A stretch of DNA of 64,000 nucleotides from Erodium maritimum (GCA_963921825.1 OY997593.1:66014039-66078038), one strand, 5' to 3'. Counted from the stretch's first letter, positions 33,966 through 46,677 are shown. The notes: generated by a model not told the origin, from the sequence alone. Numbers and translations: made by a program.

Positions 33966-35823
33966 TTTTTTTTTTTTTAGAGAAACGACAATATTGTAAA
34001 AATATATTGGTGCCTGCAGAAACCCGAGACACCGTACATAGAAACCAAACTAACATAACATGAACGACATAAGCAGGAAAATAAATTTTGCTCTTAGACA
34101 TAGGGGCGGTCGGAGGGGTGGGACTGCGGTAGCGTCCAAGGACACCGATACAGTATACTACAACCATAAGATACTGATCGAGCAAATCGGAGGATAAACA
34201 ATCATTGGTGGACCTATTACTCCCCCGGTAAGTCAGCGTGCGTCGTCCTCCCTTGACTGATAATGGTAGGGCTCCTGAACGCGGGTTTGCTGACTCTGAA
34301 GTGGTAGGAAAGTAACATAGCGACTGTTGGTGGTACCCTTGCCACCTATACACCAGGGAGGAGGTGCAGTCGACCAACCTCTCTCTGCCTATCCCATCAC
34401 TCATTCCTGGAGGTGAAGGTGCTTGAATCCCCCCGCCGCTGCCGAAGACGCCCCGTTTGACGCCGCTGATTCTTCATCCTCTATTGATTCCACCTCTCGC
34501 TCAGCCCTCTTGTTTCCTGACAGTGTCGGCGTCGAGTCACACGGTAACCAGCCTACCGGCTCATCATCCCCATCTGCATCCTGCTGACCTCACCGCCCCA
34601 TATCCTCTCGCCTCGGGGGAGTCCTAAGAGTCCTAGGAGTCCCTTTAAACTGATCTCCTTTCCCCGGCCCACTCAGATAAGTCCAATTTGTCCCCGGGAT
34701 AGCTTTCCCATGTTTGGCCTTTTCGAGCGCCGACCTCGGGTCCCCTGGTGCCTTTAACGAGACTCCCCGGAGTTCCCCCACGACCGGACAGACCGGGAAC
34801 AGGTGTCCCGCACAACAGCATCCAAAACAATGTTCAGGTAAGTGTTCGTACGTAATATATAGGCGAGTTCGTACCTGAGACACCGACAGTCGGAACCAGA
34901 GTTGACTTTATAATGGAACCCGAATGTCGGCCCTAATTCTGACCTTCATAAAGTCTCCCCAGCAGAGACCCTTCTTGTCTACATCTACCCCTTGGCAAAC
35001 TCCCAGCGTGTTGCCAATTCTAAAGCCCACGTCCCTCGTCCACGCCCCCACCGGCAAGTTTGATACTTGCGCCCACACCGAAAAGTGATGGAATTGCAGC
35101 TCTGATGCATGCATGTGAGCCCGTAGATCCGTGAACAATACTAAAGAGTCCCAAAAAGACCAGGGTTCGCCCACCAGGACCCGTTCCCTTTCCTTCGCAG
35201 ATCTGAAGAAAAAAGCCACAAGACCTCCCTCCAGGGGTTTGGCCTCAACTTTCATTCCCCAGAGATCCTCCATTCGTGCCACCACCGACTTCCAATATAC
35301 CTTTTTGGTAGATAGGACCTTCGCTGCTAACGCGAATCGATACATGTTTCCCCGTCCTGTAACCTCTTGGACAGGCACCACGACCTCCTTGATCCACATA
35401 GCTCCCATTTGGGAGTCCAGCTGCCCCATTGCTTCCCCCCCCCCCCCCCCCTCAGGTCAGCTTCCCCCGGATAGGGGTCCCCCACCTGAGCCCTAGGAGT
35501 TGGGTAGGACTTTCCTACTTGGTTCGGGCGCGAGATCCCTCTATTGTGCTGCCCGACCCCGGTCCCAACACCCAAATCACACTCCTCATCCGTCCTACCC
35601 GCACCAAACCTCGAGGCCCATCGGGCCACATCGCCACCTTCTCCCTGGGCCCATATCGACTTACGACCCAATGTGGCCGCCCATCGGGCATCACCCATGA
35701 ACCCGCAACCCGGCTTTGGCGGGCGTTCAACCCTACCCGGTTCCTCAGCCGCCACGCCCTTTCCCTTTCTTCGGCGCCAAGCAACCTCAGCCGGTGTCTC
35801 CTCCGGCAAGTCCTCCGGTGTAT
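33966..35823 (-). mobile_element. LINE copy with ORF1 only
   Basis: The minus-strand 3' end is an A-tail (13 T on the plus strand at 33966-33978) preceded by ttgtcgtttctct, a typical plant L1 end. The duplication cttgtaatga flanks it (33956-33965 and 35824-35833). It contains a gag-like ORF1 and about 600 bp of 3' sequence but no endonuclease, reverse transcriptase or RNase H. Either ORF2 was deleted in the source copy, or this is an ORF1-only derivative mobilised in trans. Confidence 0.85.
34590..35823 (-). pseudogene. LINE ORF1 (DUF4283 + zinc knuckle), broken
   Basis: The reading first gives a proline- and glycine-rich leader (35823 to about 35452), then changes frame at a run of 17 C (35435-35451, G on this strand). 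It continues with the DUF4283 RNA-binding-like domain (YRFALAAKVLSTKKVYWKSV ... FHHFSVWAQVSNLPVGAWT ... ADIRVPL). One in-frame TAA at 34908 is followed by VRTRLYITYEHLPEHCFGC and the zinc knuckle C-x2-C-x4-H-x4-C (CFGCCCAGHLFPVC). In intact plant L1 elements this protein binds the LINE RNA. The homopolymer slip and stop make this copy non-functional. Confidence 0.85.
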
Positions 35824-36265
35824 CTTGTAATGATAGTATATAACAATCAGATGGAAAATTGATCATGTGTTGAGAATTTGTTTACTGTCTTATTGAAACT
35901 TTCCAAGTGTTTAATTATTCTGACCCTTATCGATATTAAACTTGTATTAGAGCATATACAACGGTGACATTTATTACATGAAAAGACATGGTGTTGTTCA
36001 TTAGAGTGAGAATGTCTAGAACCTGATATTGGTGTTTTTGTGGTTTTTCTTACACTCGTAGTTACCAATCTCATGCCGTGGGTGCTTCAATTATTTTATC
36101 CAAACGGAACATGTATCAAGCGATTAGCAAGAGGACAGTGAAGTCATTGGCACCTAACGAATCGTGTGCCATTGATGTCAAGTGATTTTAGGAACGACCG
36201 GTGTGTCACATAACATATACTTTTAGAACATCTCAGTGATAGTTTTGCCTAATTTATGCGAACTT

Positions 36266-39200
36266 TTGAAACAAGATACGAATTTCATTAATTGAACTTT
36301 TGTAAGATAGATATAAACGCGTCCGGGATGGTGAATCCAGACCACGAAAGGACAGGCAAAGAATGGGCTTCCTGGGCTAGCCAGTGGGTTGCGCCGTTCG
36401 CTGACCTAGATATGTACTCGAGTTTGACATCCTCGAGAGTAGCTAACAGGGACTTGCAGTCGTCTACCAACCGGCCCAATGGGGAGAAGACCTGGTGTGT
36501 GCCTTGAATCAGGTGTACCAGGTACTGGGCGTCGCTCTGTATGATGACCCTGGACGATTGCGATGCTTGTATCCATTCCAGGGCCTGCTAGATCGCCATT
36601 GCCTCCGAATATTCGGGGTTGAGTGCCCCACTTCCATACCCATTCCGTGCTTCCCGGACCCCTCCCGTGTCGGTGCGACCTATCCAACCCCATCCAAACT
36701 GTCCTGAGGCCGCAAAGGTCGCTCCATCAACGTTGATCAAGAACTAGTTAGGGGGAGGGGTTTCCATTTAGTATGCCTGTGTTGGGGGATAGTAACGGGC
36801 TTCGGGAGACCCGATTGTGCTTCTGACCAGCTATGTTGGTTACTGAGGATTGTGGCCACCAGCTCTTGTGGGGTGGAGGTAGCCTGGTCCCAGACCATAG
36901 CGTTTCTCGATTTCCACATCTCTCATAGGAAGAGACAAGCTTTGCTCCGGATCAAAGCATCCGGCATCAAAAAGAGGGCCGACAGCCAATCAGTCAGAGA
37001 GGACGATAGAGAATCAGGGATGGGTAACCCTGCTTTGTCCCAAACCGACCTCGCAAATGGACAGGAGAGCAGAAGATGATCCACAGATTCCGGGGCGGAT
37101 TGACATATTTGGTAGGTGTCCGGAATTGAGACGAACTTAGTGCGGAGATTCATTGCGACCTGTAGTGTACCAGAGATAGCACGCCATAGGAATACCTTGA
37201 TGCGTGGCTGAATGTCCTGGTCCCAAATACCGGTCCATACCGTTGTCCCCGTCGAGACGTGCCACCGGCCGTTCTCTCTGGAAAGCGCCCTATATCCCTC
37301 TTTGACTGAATACTCCCCTCTGATATTGAACTTCCAGGACCATTTATCTGTATGTCGGGGAAGAGGCGAGGGCACCTGAAGGACATCCTCAACAATAGAC
37401 GGAGGGAGATTTAACTGTAGCTTCTGCACGTCCCATTCATGATCGGCATTGGCTAGATCAGACACCATAAGAGCCGGGGTGATACACGTGTGCAGGGGGA
37501 TGACTGGGTCATTCCCCAAAAGCCATGGGGAGCCCTCAACCATAGTGGAACGACCGTCGCCAATAGTTCGGATCAAACCTCCTCGGAGTAGTCCTTGGGT
37601 GCCACGAAGACCCGACCAGATTTGACTGGGTCCATTCCCCCTTCCCGCCGAAAGGAAATCACCCTGTGGGTAGTATCGTGCCTTAAGAATGCGAGCCACC
37701 AGACAGTCGGGTTGAGTAACCAGTTTCCACCCCATTTTTGCCAGCATTGCTATATTCATGTCCCTCATGTCTTTGAAGCCCATCCCTCCATCCTCCTTTG
37801 GCCTACACAGTTTTGCACAGTCCAGCCAAATAATCGGTCTCGTGTCCTTGGGAGTACCCGTCCACCAGTACCGAGCTAGTGCAACGTGGATCTTATTGAT
37901 GGATTCCCTTGGAAACATAAACACACTCATCGCATAGATGGGCATGGCCTGGAGAACTGATTTGATTATCACCTCCTTCCCTCATGCCGACAACATCTGA
38001 CCATCCCATGTCCCAATTTTGGTCACAATCCGGTCGCATAAAAACTGAAGGCTCTGGCCTTTTTTTGCGACCCAGCATGTTGGGGACTCCCAAATACTTA
38101 GTCGGACCTGAGATTTCCTGAATCCCTATTATGTCACAGCATGCCGATCTGTTGGTCGGTGTTGTATTAGTGCTGAAGAATATGGATGATTTACCTTTAT
38201 TGATGACTTGACCCGAAAGGCGACCAAACGTTTGGAGGAAATTGCTCAAATGGGTCGCCTCTTCTTGATCTGCCCTGCAGAAAATGTAGCAATCGTCCGC
38301 AAAGAAAATATGAGAGATCAGCGGAGCCCATCTAGCTACTGAGACTACATGAATCTGTCCAGCCCTCTCTGCTTGACTAAGCATCCGAGATAAACCCTCC
38401 ATACAGAAGAGAAACAGATACGGCGATAGAGGGTCGCCTTGTCTGATACCCCGTCCTGCTGTAAAAGGGGCCGTATGCTTCCCGTCAGAGCTTACCGTAT
38501 ATTCGATTGATCACATACAAGCGAGCACCATAGCACGCGAACCCATAGCAAGAAAGACCACTCCACTCTGTCGTAGGCCTTACTCATGTTTAGCTTCAAC
38601 GCCATAAATCCTCGTTGCCCTTGTGTTTTACGCTTGAGGGTATGAATAATCTCATAGGAGATAATGACATCGTCCTGGATATGTCTGCCCAGAACAAAAG
38701 CCCCCTGATTCGTTGATATTATCGGGTCTAGAAGGGGTTTGATCCGATTGGCAAGAACCTTAGAGAGGATTTTAAAGATCACGTTACAAAGGGCGATAGG
38801 CCTCAGTTTCGCAATCTTCTTCGCCCCCGGGACCTTCGGAATCATGATCATGGTAGTCTTATTTATGTCCTGATCGATGGTGCAAGTCGAAACTGCAGTA
38901 CGGACAAAGTGTATGACCTCCGGGGACAGGGTGTCCCAGTAGTGTTGGAAGAATTTTGGATTGAGTCCGTCAGGGCCTGGAGATTTCGACGGTCCCATTT
39001 GAAAGACTACGTGACGCACTTCCTTGTCTGTTACCCTCTTGGTTAATTGCATGTTTTGTGCCGAGGTGATCATACTCGGGACAGACATGGGGAGATCATA
39101 GTCTTCAATATCACTCGTAGTGAAAATATTAGCAAAATACGAGTGGAGCAGGTCACTCATTCCAGTATTCCATTGCACTTCCACTCCTTCATCATTAAGC

Positions 39201-40841
39201 AGAGACTTTAGCTTGTTTTTAGCCTGACGTTTCGTTGACGATCTCTGGAAAAACTTTGTGTTCCGGTCTCCTTCCCCAAGCCAGTGTTGTTTCGCTCTCT
39301 GACGCCAAAACTGTTCCTGAGTTGCCAGGTCCCTGTTATACTGTTTCTGGATCGCCAATCTCCGCTTGATGCCCTGTCTATCAGTGCGGCCATTCAATTC
39401 AGCAAGAGTCCTCTATAGACGTCGGATCTGGTTAATGTTGTCCCGGAATATTGTCTGGCCCTAGTCATCCAGCGAAACCCCGATGTCCTTAATATGATGC
39501 TTGATGTGACGATCCCCAGACTGACCCCACTCTGATTGGATCAACGTACCACATTCGGGGTGGTCAATCCACATGTTCTCAAATCGAAATTGGCGAGGCC
39601 GACGTTCCGCCGGATCCTTCTGGAGTTGAAGGAGGATGGGTTTATGATCCGATGTCGAGATGCCCAAGTTCTGGAGCGACACATCCCTAAAGCGATCTCG
39701 AGCGTGCGGGGAAATGAAGGCCCTGTCCAACTGACTTTTCACTAACGACTGAGCGTCCTAACCCTGGGCCCACGTGAATTTGTATCCTTGCAGAGGCACC
39801 TCTTCCACCCCTGTATCTGATATAGCCTGTTGGAAACCTTGCATGAGGGCTAGAGGGTACGCCCTCCCACCCCGTTTTTCTGACGGTCGTAGAATTCCGT
39901 TAAAGTCCCCCATTAGGATCCAATCTACCGGCGCCAGAGCTGTGGCCAGATGCCTCAAATTGGTCTATGTCAGATGTCGATTCTCCCATACTGGTTCCCC
40001 GTAAATACCTGTGAAGCGAAATGGTGCTTCCTGATCGATCTGAACGGTCGTATCAATATGTGACTGCTGCATTGACAAGACCGTAACCTTACATTGTTCA
40101 CCCCAAAGCATCATAACACCACCTTTATTTGTCGGGGACGGGAACCCGGGATGGCCTGTGGTATAAAACCTGGAATACCCGTACCACCGTGAAAGCCTAA
40201 CGTTCTGCGTAGGATAGCAAGGTGTGATCTCGAATTCCGGGATTCCACATGCCGGGTTTCCGTTAAGAACAGGATATCAGGGTTAAACCGTTTCACCAAA
40301 TCCTTCAATTGGCGACGGTTATGATCCATGCCTAGGCCTCTACAGTTCCAGGCCAGCAGGGTCGGCATAGCAACAAAGCAGAAACCCTAAAGTAGTAAAA
40401 AAACGGTACCTGTCGACACCCCAAAGAGGTGAGGAGGTCCAACGACCTGTTGCTTCCGCAGGTACTTCCTCGGCTGCCCAGACGGTGGACCGGTGATTGC
40501 AGGGTAACAACCAATAACCCCGATCGATATCCGGCGCTGTGGCGAAACAGGGAGAACCGGACGGGAATGACACGACGGGTCCAGCTGAATCTGGGGAGAG
40601 GGCGTTGGTCGCCTTCGTCTGAGATGGGCGGTCAATCAGGGATCGACGGGGACGATTCACTCAATTACCGAAAGAGATCGGGGATGATCTTTGAACCAGT
40701 GGGGCGGTGGCAGTGTGGTAAGGCGTAGCGATGGTGGAAGGATTGAAGACCGGTCGGAGCGGGCTGAGCAGTGCGGCAGCGGCGGCGACCCGAGTAGGGT
40801 AGAGAGGAACCTCAGCGAGGTTGTGTGGAGAGCTTTTGAGT
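36266..40841 (-). mobile_element. LINE copy with ORF2 only
   Basis: The 14-bp duplication atttatgcgaactt (36252-36265 and 40842-40855) marks both ends. The minus-strand 3' end reads atgaaattcgtatcttgttt then a short A-run, a common plant LINE terminus. The first ~470 bp (40841 to 40370) are a CT- and CG-rich leader; ORF2 follows directly. No ORF1 domain is visible, so the ORF1 region was lost or replaced without loss of the 5' end. Confidence 0.9.
36285..40368 (-). pseudogene. LINE ORF2: endonuclease, reverse transcriptase, RNase H
   Basis: The AP-type endonuclease starts MPTLLAWNCRGLG (40368) and includes DWILMGDFNGIL and STSDHKPILL. The reverse transcriptase (39397 to about 37890) has GPSKSPGPDGLNPKFFQ, RPIALCNVIFKILSKVLANR and LPYLF-type motifs, and the active-site box HIFFADDCYIF is intact. 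In motif A, however, the first catalytic Asp is Asn (LKLNMSKAYDRVEW; the family has LDMSKAYDRVEW). A zf-RVT region (37972 to 36923) and an RNase H end (36479 to 36288, ENxxADxLA-like ANGATHWLAQ) follow. Several stops and frameshifts split it into at least eight open pieces. The protein in intact elements nicks DNA and copies the LINE RNA. Confidence 0.9.
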
Positions 40842-40855
40842 ATTTATGCGAACTT

Positions 40856-42061
40856 AGATCTAAATTAGAGACCAACAATATCACAAAGAAAGAAAATATA
40901 TAACACTATAATTATAAACCGAAAAGCAATTGAAGGACCACTGGCAAAAGAACTTCATAAAAATAAAGCGATTCAATTTAATCTACCGTGAACTACTTCA
41001 TGCTCAGCACCCGGGTTAAACCGATGCCTAAATTAGAGTGTTGGCTGAGTGTTGGCTGCGTCGACTTACAGGGAGAGTACAGATCAACCTGTCAACAAAT
41101 TTGAATGGTGAAACGTCGTCAAAGACCATCCGAAGCGGCTCTAATACTACAACGAACTCCCTATGTATGTATGTAGGAACGATCTCCCAGGAATTGTTAA
41201 CCTATGTAGGTATGTAGGAACGATTTTTCAGGAATTATTAACCTATGCTTAGCTTTCGTTTCAATAATAAATAAATCGTATAATATAGCTTTCGGTTTTA
41301 TAATAAAAGTATGATGTCTCTTTTTATGTTTATTAATATTTTATTTTATCGGCTTCATCTATCAACTAATGTAAAATCATAGAAGAGAGAAAAATAATTT
41401 TATTTCATTCTACCAGTCTCTCTTTCAGGCTGAAAGACTGCGGATGTATTTACCCTACGCATCCCCTGCAAATGCAAGGTGACGATAACAATGTACAGTA
41501 TGACTTATCCCAAGTAAGGATAAATGAGTTTTGTGGACACACCAGCGTGTCCACAAGCCTAACATCATTCATTACTATTAATTCACTGCTCCCTTAATAT
41601 CTTTATTAATTAGCTTCTTCAAGGTTAGGCCCGTTTAGGTGGTAGCTTCGGCTGGAAGTCAAAACATCTAGAACATACAACACGAAATATAAATGGCAGG
41701 GCCACAACAGCGAGTTCATCACTGTTCACTAGGAAGATAATGTGCACGTGCTTGTGATTTGGGAATGTAAACAAGATACACCACTTACCATTTTAGTAGA
41801 ATTAAGAACTATAAGGAACTATTACATATAAGGTTGAGTGTTCCAACTTAGAACAATTGTGATATCCCATGTTACATACATGGGCAATACAAACTTCTAG
41901 CTCTTCTGAAGCATGTTTGCTGTAAGTTCTGTCAACTATATAGGAGCATGTAAGATGGAATAAACACAAGATAGACTCTTATGTAGGCGAAGGTTCTAGC
42001 ACAACAAAATGGGCCGACCATGGATGTGGATGGTTAACATCTTTGCTTAGGTCGGATAGTT
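40856..42061. other. Intergenic / 3' flank of the RRM gene
   Basis: No gene seen. Contains a ~46-bp direct repeat (ctatgtatgtatgtaggaac at 41161 and ctatgtaggtatgtaggaac at 41203) and a perfect 10-bp inverted repeat ttgtggacac/gtgtccacaa (41531-41556). The part nearest 42061 is probably 3' UTR of the minus-strand gene. Confidence 0.5.
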
Positions 42062-45000
42062 TTAACGCATTGAAGCCCGAGGAGCGCGTGGCCGAACAGG
42101 TGTCTTCGATGGGCTTACCCTGATATAATACAAACAGAATGTGAGATCAATCACGGGAGCAAGAACAACATAGTGCGCTTTTGACAAATAAGCAGTGCTG
42201 CAGAATCAACGCTTGCTTGTCCAAAAGACCCAAGTTCATGTCCCAATTCTTGTATATATTTAACGTCTTGGGTTATCCCGTGATTGTCTTGTCAGTTGTT
42301 GGAGTCTGTAATGTTGTTGTCATGTTCGTTCATATGTATATCTTCACATGTACTTTAAAAAAACAGCTGCGTAGAACAGAACAGTATGTTATATCTCACC
42401 TTATTGGTAACAAACCCAGAATCACGCCACTGCAGTTCAATGCAGCAATTGCACTTTCAGCCTGCAGGAACACGGAAATGCAACTTAGATTCTGTCAAAT
42501 CCGAGCCTAAGCATTCAACGATAAATGTATATGTGAAGCTAAGTCTGAGCCGAAGCATCGCTTGCACACTCAGCAGAGACAGTTAGATGCTATACAAGCT
42601 AAACCAGTGAGATCATAATATGGGATATACATCTTTGCATCAGTGCGGTGCATACATAACTTTTGTCTCCATTTTGCAGTTCAATACAGTTGACTGTTGA
42701 TATGAATCTTCTTTTTGTCTTACACGTTTGTGTTGTCTATCTTTCAAGAAGAAAAAAAACATATCATAAACTATACATACTAGACCCTACTGATTCAATA
42801 CATGTTAAAGTCTTCATTTTGGACACCCTAGATGCGAGAAACTTTTAATTGAGAAAATGACAAAGCAAATCTTACACAGACCATAATTCACATTTCCTAT
42901 GTCCATTTATAGAGTTCAAATAGTCAATGCCCCCCTACATTTTTTTTTCTCCAATCAAACACGAATACAAGAAACTGTGTCACTGACTTAGAGAGCTTGA
43001 CGCCATTTGATAGAAAGAATAAACGACAATACTTCATAGAATTCAGGAATAAATCTAGGATAAAATATTTGTGTTTCTTGATTAAGTCATACATGAGCAA
43101 ATCCACATCATGATATATTAAAGAGGAAGAAGCAATTACCATTACAAACTCAACAAAAGCAATACGAGTAGAATGATGATAGTCTCCAAGCATCCTCAGT
43201 CGATAAACCTGCACAAGACAATATAGTACTCATAAGTCATTCCATGTAAATATGAATTAGAATTTCAAAAGAATAAAAAAAAGATGAGCCCGTGAAAAAC
43301 CTCTCCACAGACTGATTCAAAGAAGAGTTTAACATCTGCTTGAGACACCTAAACGAAAACAAAAAAGAAACTACTGTTAAACAGAGTACAGTCTGACCAA
43401 TACCCTACCAGGAAACACTAGGAATAAAACATTACCTTCTTATCGATATTTGTACAGTAGATAGTTCTCACACACATCTGACGCTCATCTTCATCCTGAT
43501 ATCTAAAGAACCACTTCGTCAATGGCTAAACGAAAAATGATATGCATTATCAGAGGGTAAATTTATCAATTTAGAAAGTTAAACAGGCAAGGCTTTCTCA
43601 CCCACCCTGGGTAAAAATGTTGGGTTAACTGGAGCTATAGCTGTTTTAGACGGTAGAACCTTCACTGGGTAGAAGCCAAGCATTGTCCCAGCCAGACTCA
43701 AAGCAGCCTTCGCACCTTCTATTCAGCCAAACCACCAAAAAGACCAATTTAGCACTCAAAACAAGAAACCCTTTCAAAATATGTCAAAATGACCAAGACA
43801 AAATGTTTACAACACCTTCATCAGTGAACTCAACGAAAGCAAAACGAAGGACTGAATTAGGGTCACCACATATACGGCAGTCCACCACCTTCACCAGAAG
43901 TACAATTTTTCAGACAAATGGTTGATATAAAATACTTAAAATTTGTTCATAAAAAGCAAGACTAACAGTTTTACCTGCCCACAACTGATAAATAGTGCTG
44001 CAAGCTGCTCCTCAGTGACCTTTGTCCCAAAAAAGGAATGGATTAGCCCACTGAAGGGAGTACACATGAATAGAACACAAGCAAAGGAAAAGGTGAAAAA
44101 AAGAAATAGATGCAACCTGGCTTAAGTAGAAATGTAATACCTGCTGATCAATATCAGAGACATAAACAGTCCTGCGAATGATTTCTTCCTGCTGAGCCAT
44201 ACTTGTCCTACTGTTCATTCTTCTTTTCCCTTGGTTTAAGTTCTTCTGAAATGAAAACAATTACAAAGGAAAATGTAAGTACATGAAAATTAAAGGCCAG
44301 ACCTGCTTAGTAGAAGCCCCCAAACAATAGCTTCAGTTAGAGACTACACAAGCTTTGGGAGCTTATTCTATTCATAGAACAAATGATGTTTCATTTTCCT
44401 CTATTTTTTGGCAACCAAACCACACCTACAGTAGGAGCTTATACTCACAAAAAAAGATCAAAACTCTAACGTGCGGCAAAAGTAAAACAAGCAGCCTAGT
44501 TTAATGCACATGTCAGACCAATTCTAACAAGCTCTTCAATCCCATGAACTTAAGCAAATTTCTCATATGTATTTCAGTTAAAAGTTAAAATCTTTTCCTC
44601 GATTTCTCAAAAAATAATACAAACAAAAGTGCATAACTGTGAAATAGCTCATACCCTTCTTCCCATGTTTCCATTCAAGTGTCCATTTCTGTCGTTATTG
44701 TGCACAATAGGGTTGTTGACGTAAAACCCACCATGGACTCCATTGCTAGCAAGCGAAGGAGGCACAAACTCTTCAGCCATGGGATTGAGCTTGGAGAAGA
44801 GCTCCTGCAACTCCCTCATGTCCCGCTTCAAGTTCTCACCCACATCCCCATTTCTCCGGAAATCTCCGCCATTGGAGGGGTGAGAACCCATCTGCAAGTT
44901 CTGGGCTCCCATGTTCTGATCGAAGCTCTGCTGCTGAGCCGGCGACATATGGAAGCCGTAAAGGGGCTGATCACGAGATCGCGGAACCGGGACATTGTTG

Positions 45001-45077
45001 TGACCCTGATTGTTGGCTGCACCAGAATCTTGAGACCCCATCCCCAAATCGACCGTAGCGTTTTCAACGACGGCCAT
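42062..45077 (-). CDS. CTC-interacting domain (PAM2 + 2 RRM) RNA-binding protein
   Basis: Ten exons were read by hand (minus strand): 44655-45077, 44141-44245, 43975-44019, 43816-43888, 43606-43715, about 43435-43495, 43301-43348, 43140-43208, 42400-42461, 42062-42119; junctions are GT-AG. Exon 1 carries the PAM2 motif LNPMAEEFVPPSL, which binds the MLLE domain of poly(A)-binding protein. Exon 2 has the basic stretch QGKRRMNSR and starts RRM1 (RTVYVSDID); RRM1 runs through RFAFVEFTDE to FYPVKVLPSKTAIAPVNPTF. RRM2 runs RTIYCTNID, ADVKLFFESVCGEV, RIAFVEFVMAESAIAALNCSG. The C-terminus VRPRAPRASMR matches the plant CID8-13 group, which act in cytoplasmic/nuclear mRNA control. Exon 6 reads one base long in my translation, so the exon 6/7 joint needs checking. 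The upstream 45421-45433 has a TATA-like taataaaatact (minus). Confidence 0.88.
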
Positions 45078-45429
45078 GATTCAAACCCTCTGCGGACTCA
45101 AACACCACAGTTTAAGAATCTGTCTCTCTCGCCGATTTGATGATCGACAAGAAGCTCACAACCTAAAACAACAGTACAGAAACATGGAAACACGGCTTCA
45201 GAACATGAAAAATCGAAGCTTGGAACCTCAAATCCTTCATTTCTATCGAAGAACAAAAATTAAAATTTATAGAATACGAGTAAAAGACAAGACCTGAAGC
45301 TCGGAACCTTAAATCTCACAGCTTTTTTGTGTCGTTTCTCTTATTTTACGCACAGCGATTGTTGCGACTGCAAGAGCAGCTCTTCAGCTGGAGAGTGAAG
45401 AGGCCTTTTGTACTCTTCCGAGTATTTTA

Positions 45430-45603
45430 TTATTTTTAAGTCTCCACATTTGAAAATTAAGACGAAATAAAGTAAAAAAATTTAAAAGCATCAGAAAAAG
45501 ATAAATAATCAATATTAGTGAAAGAGTCTCAACACTGTTCATTATTTTGTCCTGGCCCTCCAGAGATGGGTCAAAATTTATTTTTTTATCCTTACCCGCC
45601 TCC
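45430..45603. other. 5' flank of the RRM gene
   Basis: AT-rich, about 170 bp between the probable transcription start and the first Harbinger-type element at 45607. No other feature seen. Confidence 0.4.
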
Positions 45604-45939
45604 TAAGAGCATCCACAGTCATCTCGTCGGCTGTCGGCGAGATGACGCCGACGAGATGACTGGAAATATAATATTTTAATTATCTCGCCAGCTCACCGCC
45701 AGCGACGTCTGCAGTGGGTTACTGTTGCTGGCGAGGACCCGCCGGCGAGATGGAGGAAAAAGCAATTAAAAAAATGAAAAAAAATTGCAACATAAACCCA
45801 CAACTTTATTATAATTATACATATACCACACATACGATAATTAAAACAAACTTAAATGATAATTATACATATAATTAGCACGCAGATGGTAAGTTAATAC
45901 ATAATAAAACTAAATCTAATTTTATGACACGATCACGAT

Positions 45940-46329
45940 CTACAGCTCGTGAACGTACTGTAGGAATTTGTAATGGTCTCGAACGATCTCCCACAGACCC
46001 ATCTTCATGAAATGGGTGCCATGGGCACTGTAGTGGGCAGCGGCTGCTTGAGAGCGAAAGTAAGTCTCGGAACTTCCCGGCGGGGCGTTATGAACTGCTG
46101 CACGGTAGCACAGTTCATACCGGTGGATTCTCCGGGCGAGTTCCTGCTAGTGGTCTCGACACTGTTTCTGGGTTCTCGGCGGGGAATTGGTCGGAGCATT
46201 GTGGACAAAATTGGCATAGACTACCGGGCAGTACCTATGATTTGGGCCCGGCCGGGCGTCCTGCAGCCAACATAGGACTAACACTAACTCTTCCTCGTTG
46301 GTCCACGGGTATGAGCCTACGCCGGCCAT
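45940..46329 (-). pseudogene. Short SANT-like gene B, element 1
   Basis: A 129-residue reading: SYPWTNEEELVLVLCWLQDA, then NAPTNSPPRTQKQCRDH, a TAG, and QELARRIHRYELCYRAAVHN, ETYFRSQAA, ending KFLQYVHEL. The pattern W-x2-E-E-x2-L and KQCRDHW-x-x-L is that of Myb/SANT-like proteins of plant PIF/Harbinger elements, which bind element DNA. The single stop is probably a Trp (TGG to TAG). Start chosen by the ATG 102 bp downstream of a TATA box and by matching the other copies. Confidence 0.7.
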
Positions 46330-46430
46330 TGGTGCTTCGAAGAAAGGGAGGAAAAATGGAAGAACAAAAGTATGGGAGATAGAGAGAGATTTGGAGAAGA
46401 GGTGTGAAGAATGAAGGAGGAGAATGGTGG

Positions 46431-46438
46431 TATTTATA
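46431..46438 (-). promoter_or_regulatory. TATA box of gene B, element 1
   Basis: TATAAATA on the minus strand, about 102 bp before the gene B start; the same distance (100-112 bp) is kept in the other three elements. Confidence 0.65.
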
Positions 46439-46677
46439 GGCCAAAACCGCCGGACACTAGTGGCATTTTGGTCATTTTGTGGTGGTGGTGGCAATAATGG
46501 CACACATCCCAACAATGGACACCTCATAATGTAAAAAAATCTTCTTTGACCAAATTCAAACAAGTCATTAAAGTAAACCAATTACCAAAAAATGAAACTT
46601 AAAAAACATTCATTAAAGGAATCTTGAATTACAACTAAAAAAAAACAAGTACGATAAGCTGGAAAAAAAACAAGTCA

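Noticed and set aside
35429..35843. Plus-strand frames of 66-133 codons rich in Pro and Arg
   Set aside because: Antisense to the LINE ORF1 leader; no domain.
44679..45140. 153-codon plus-strand frame opposite exon 1 of the RRM gene
   Set aside because: Antisense shadow of the PAM2-containing exon, which has a clear family match.
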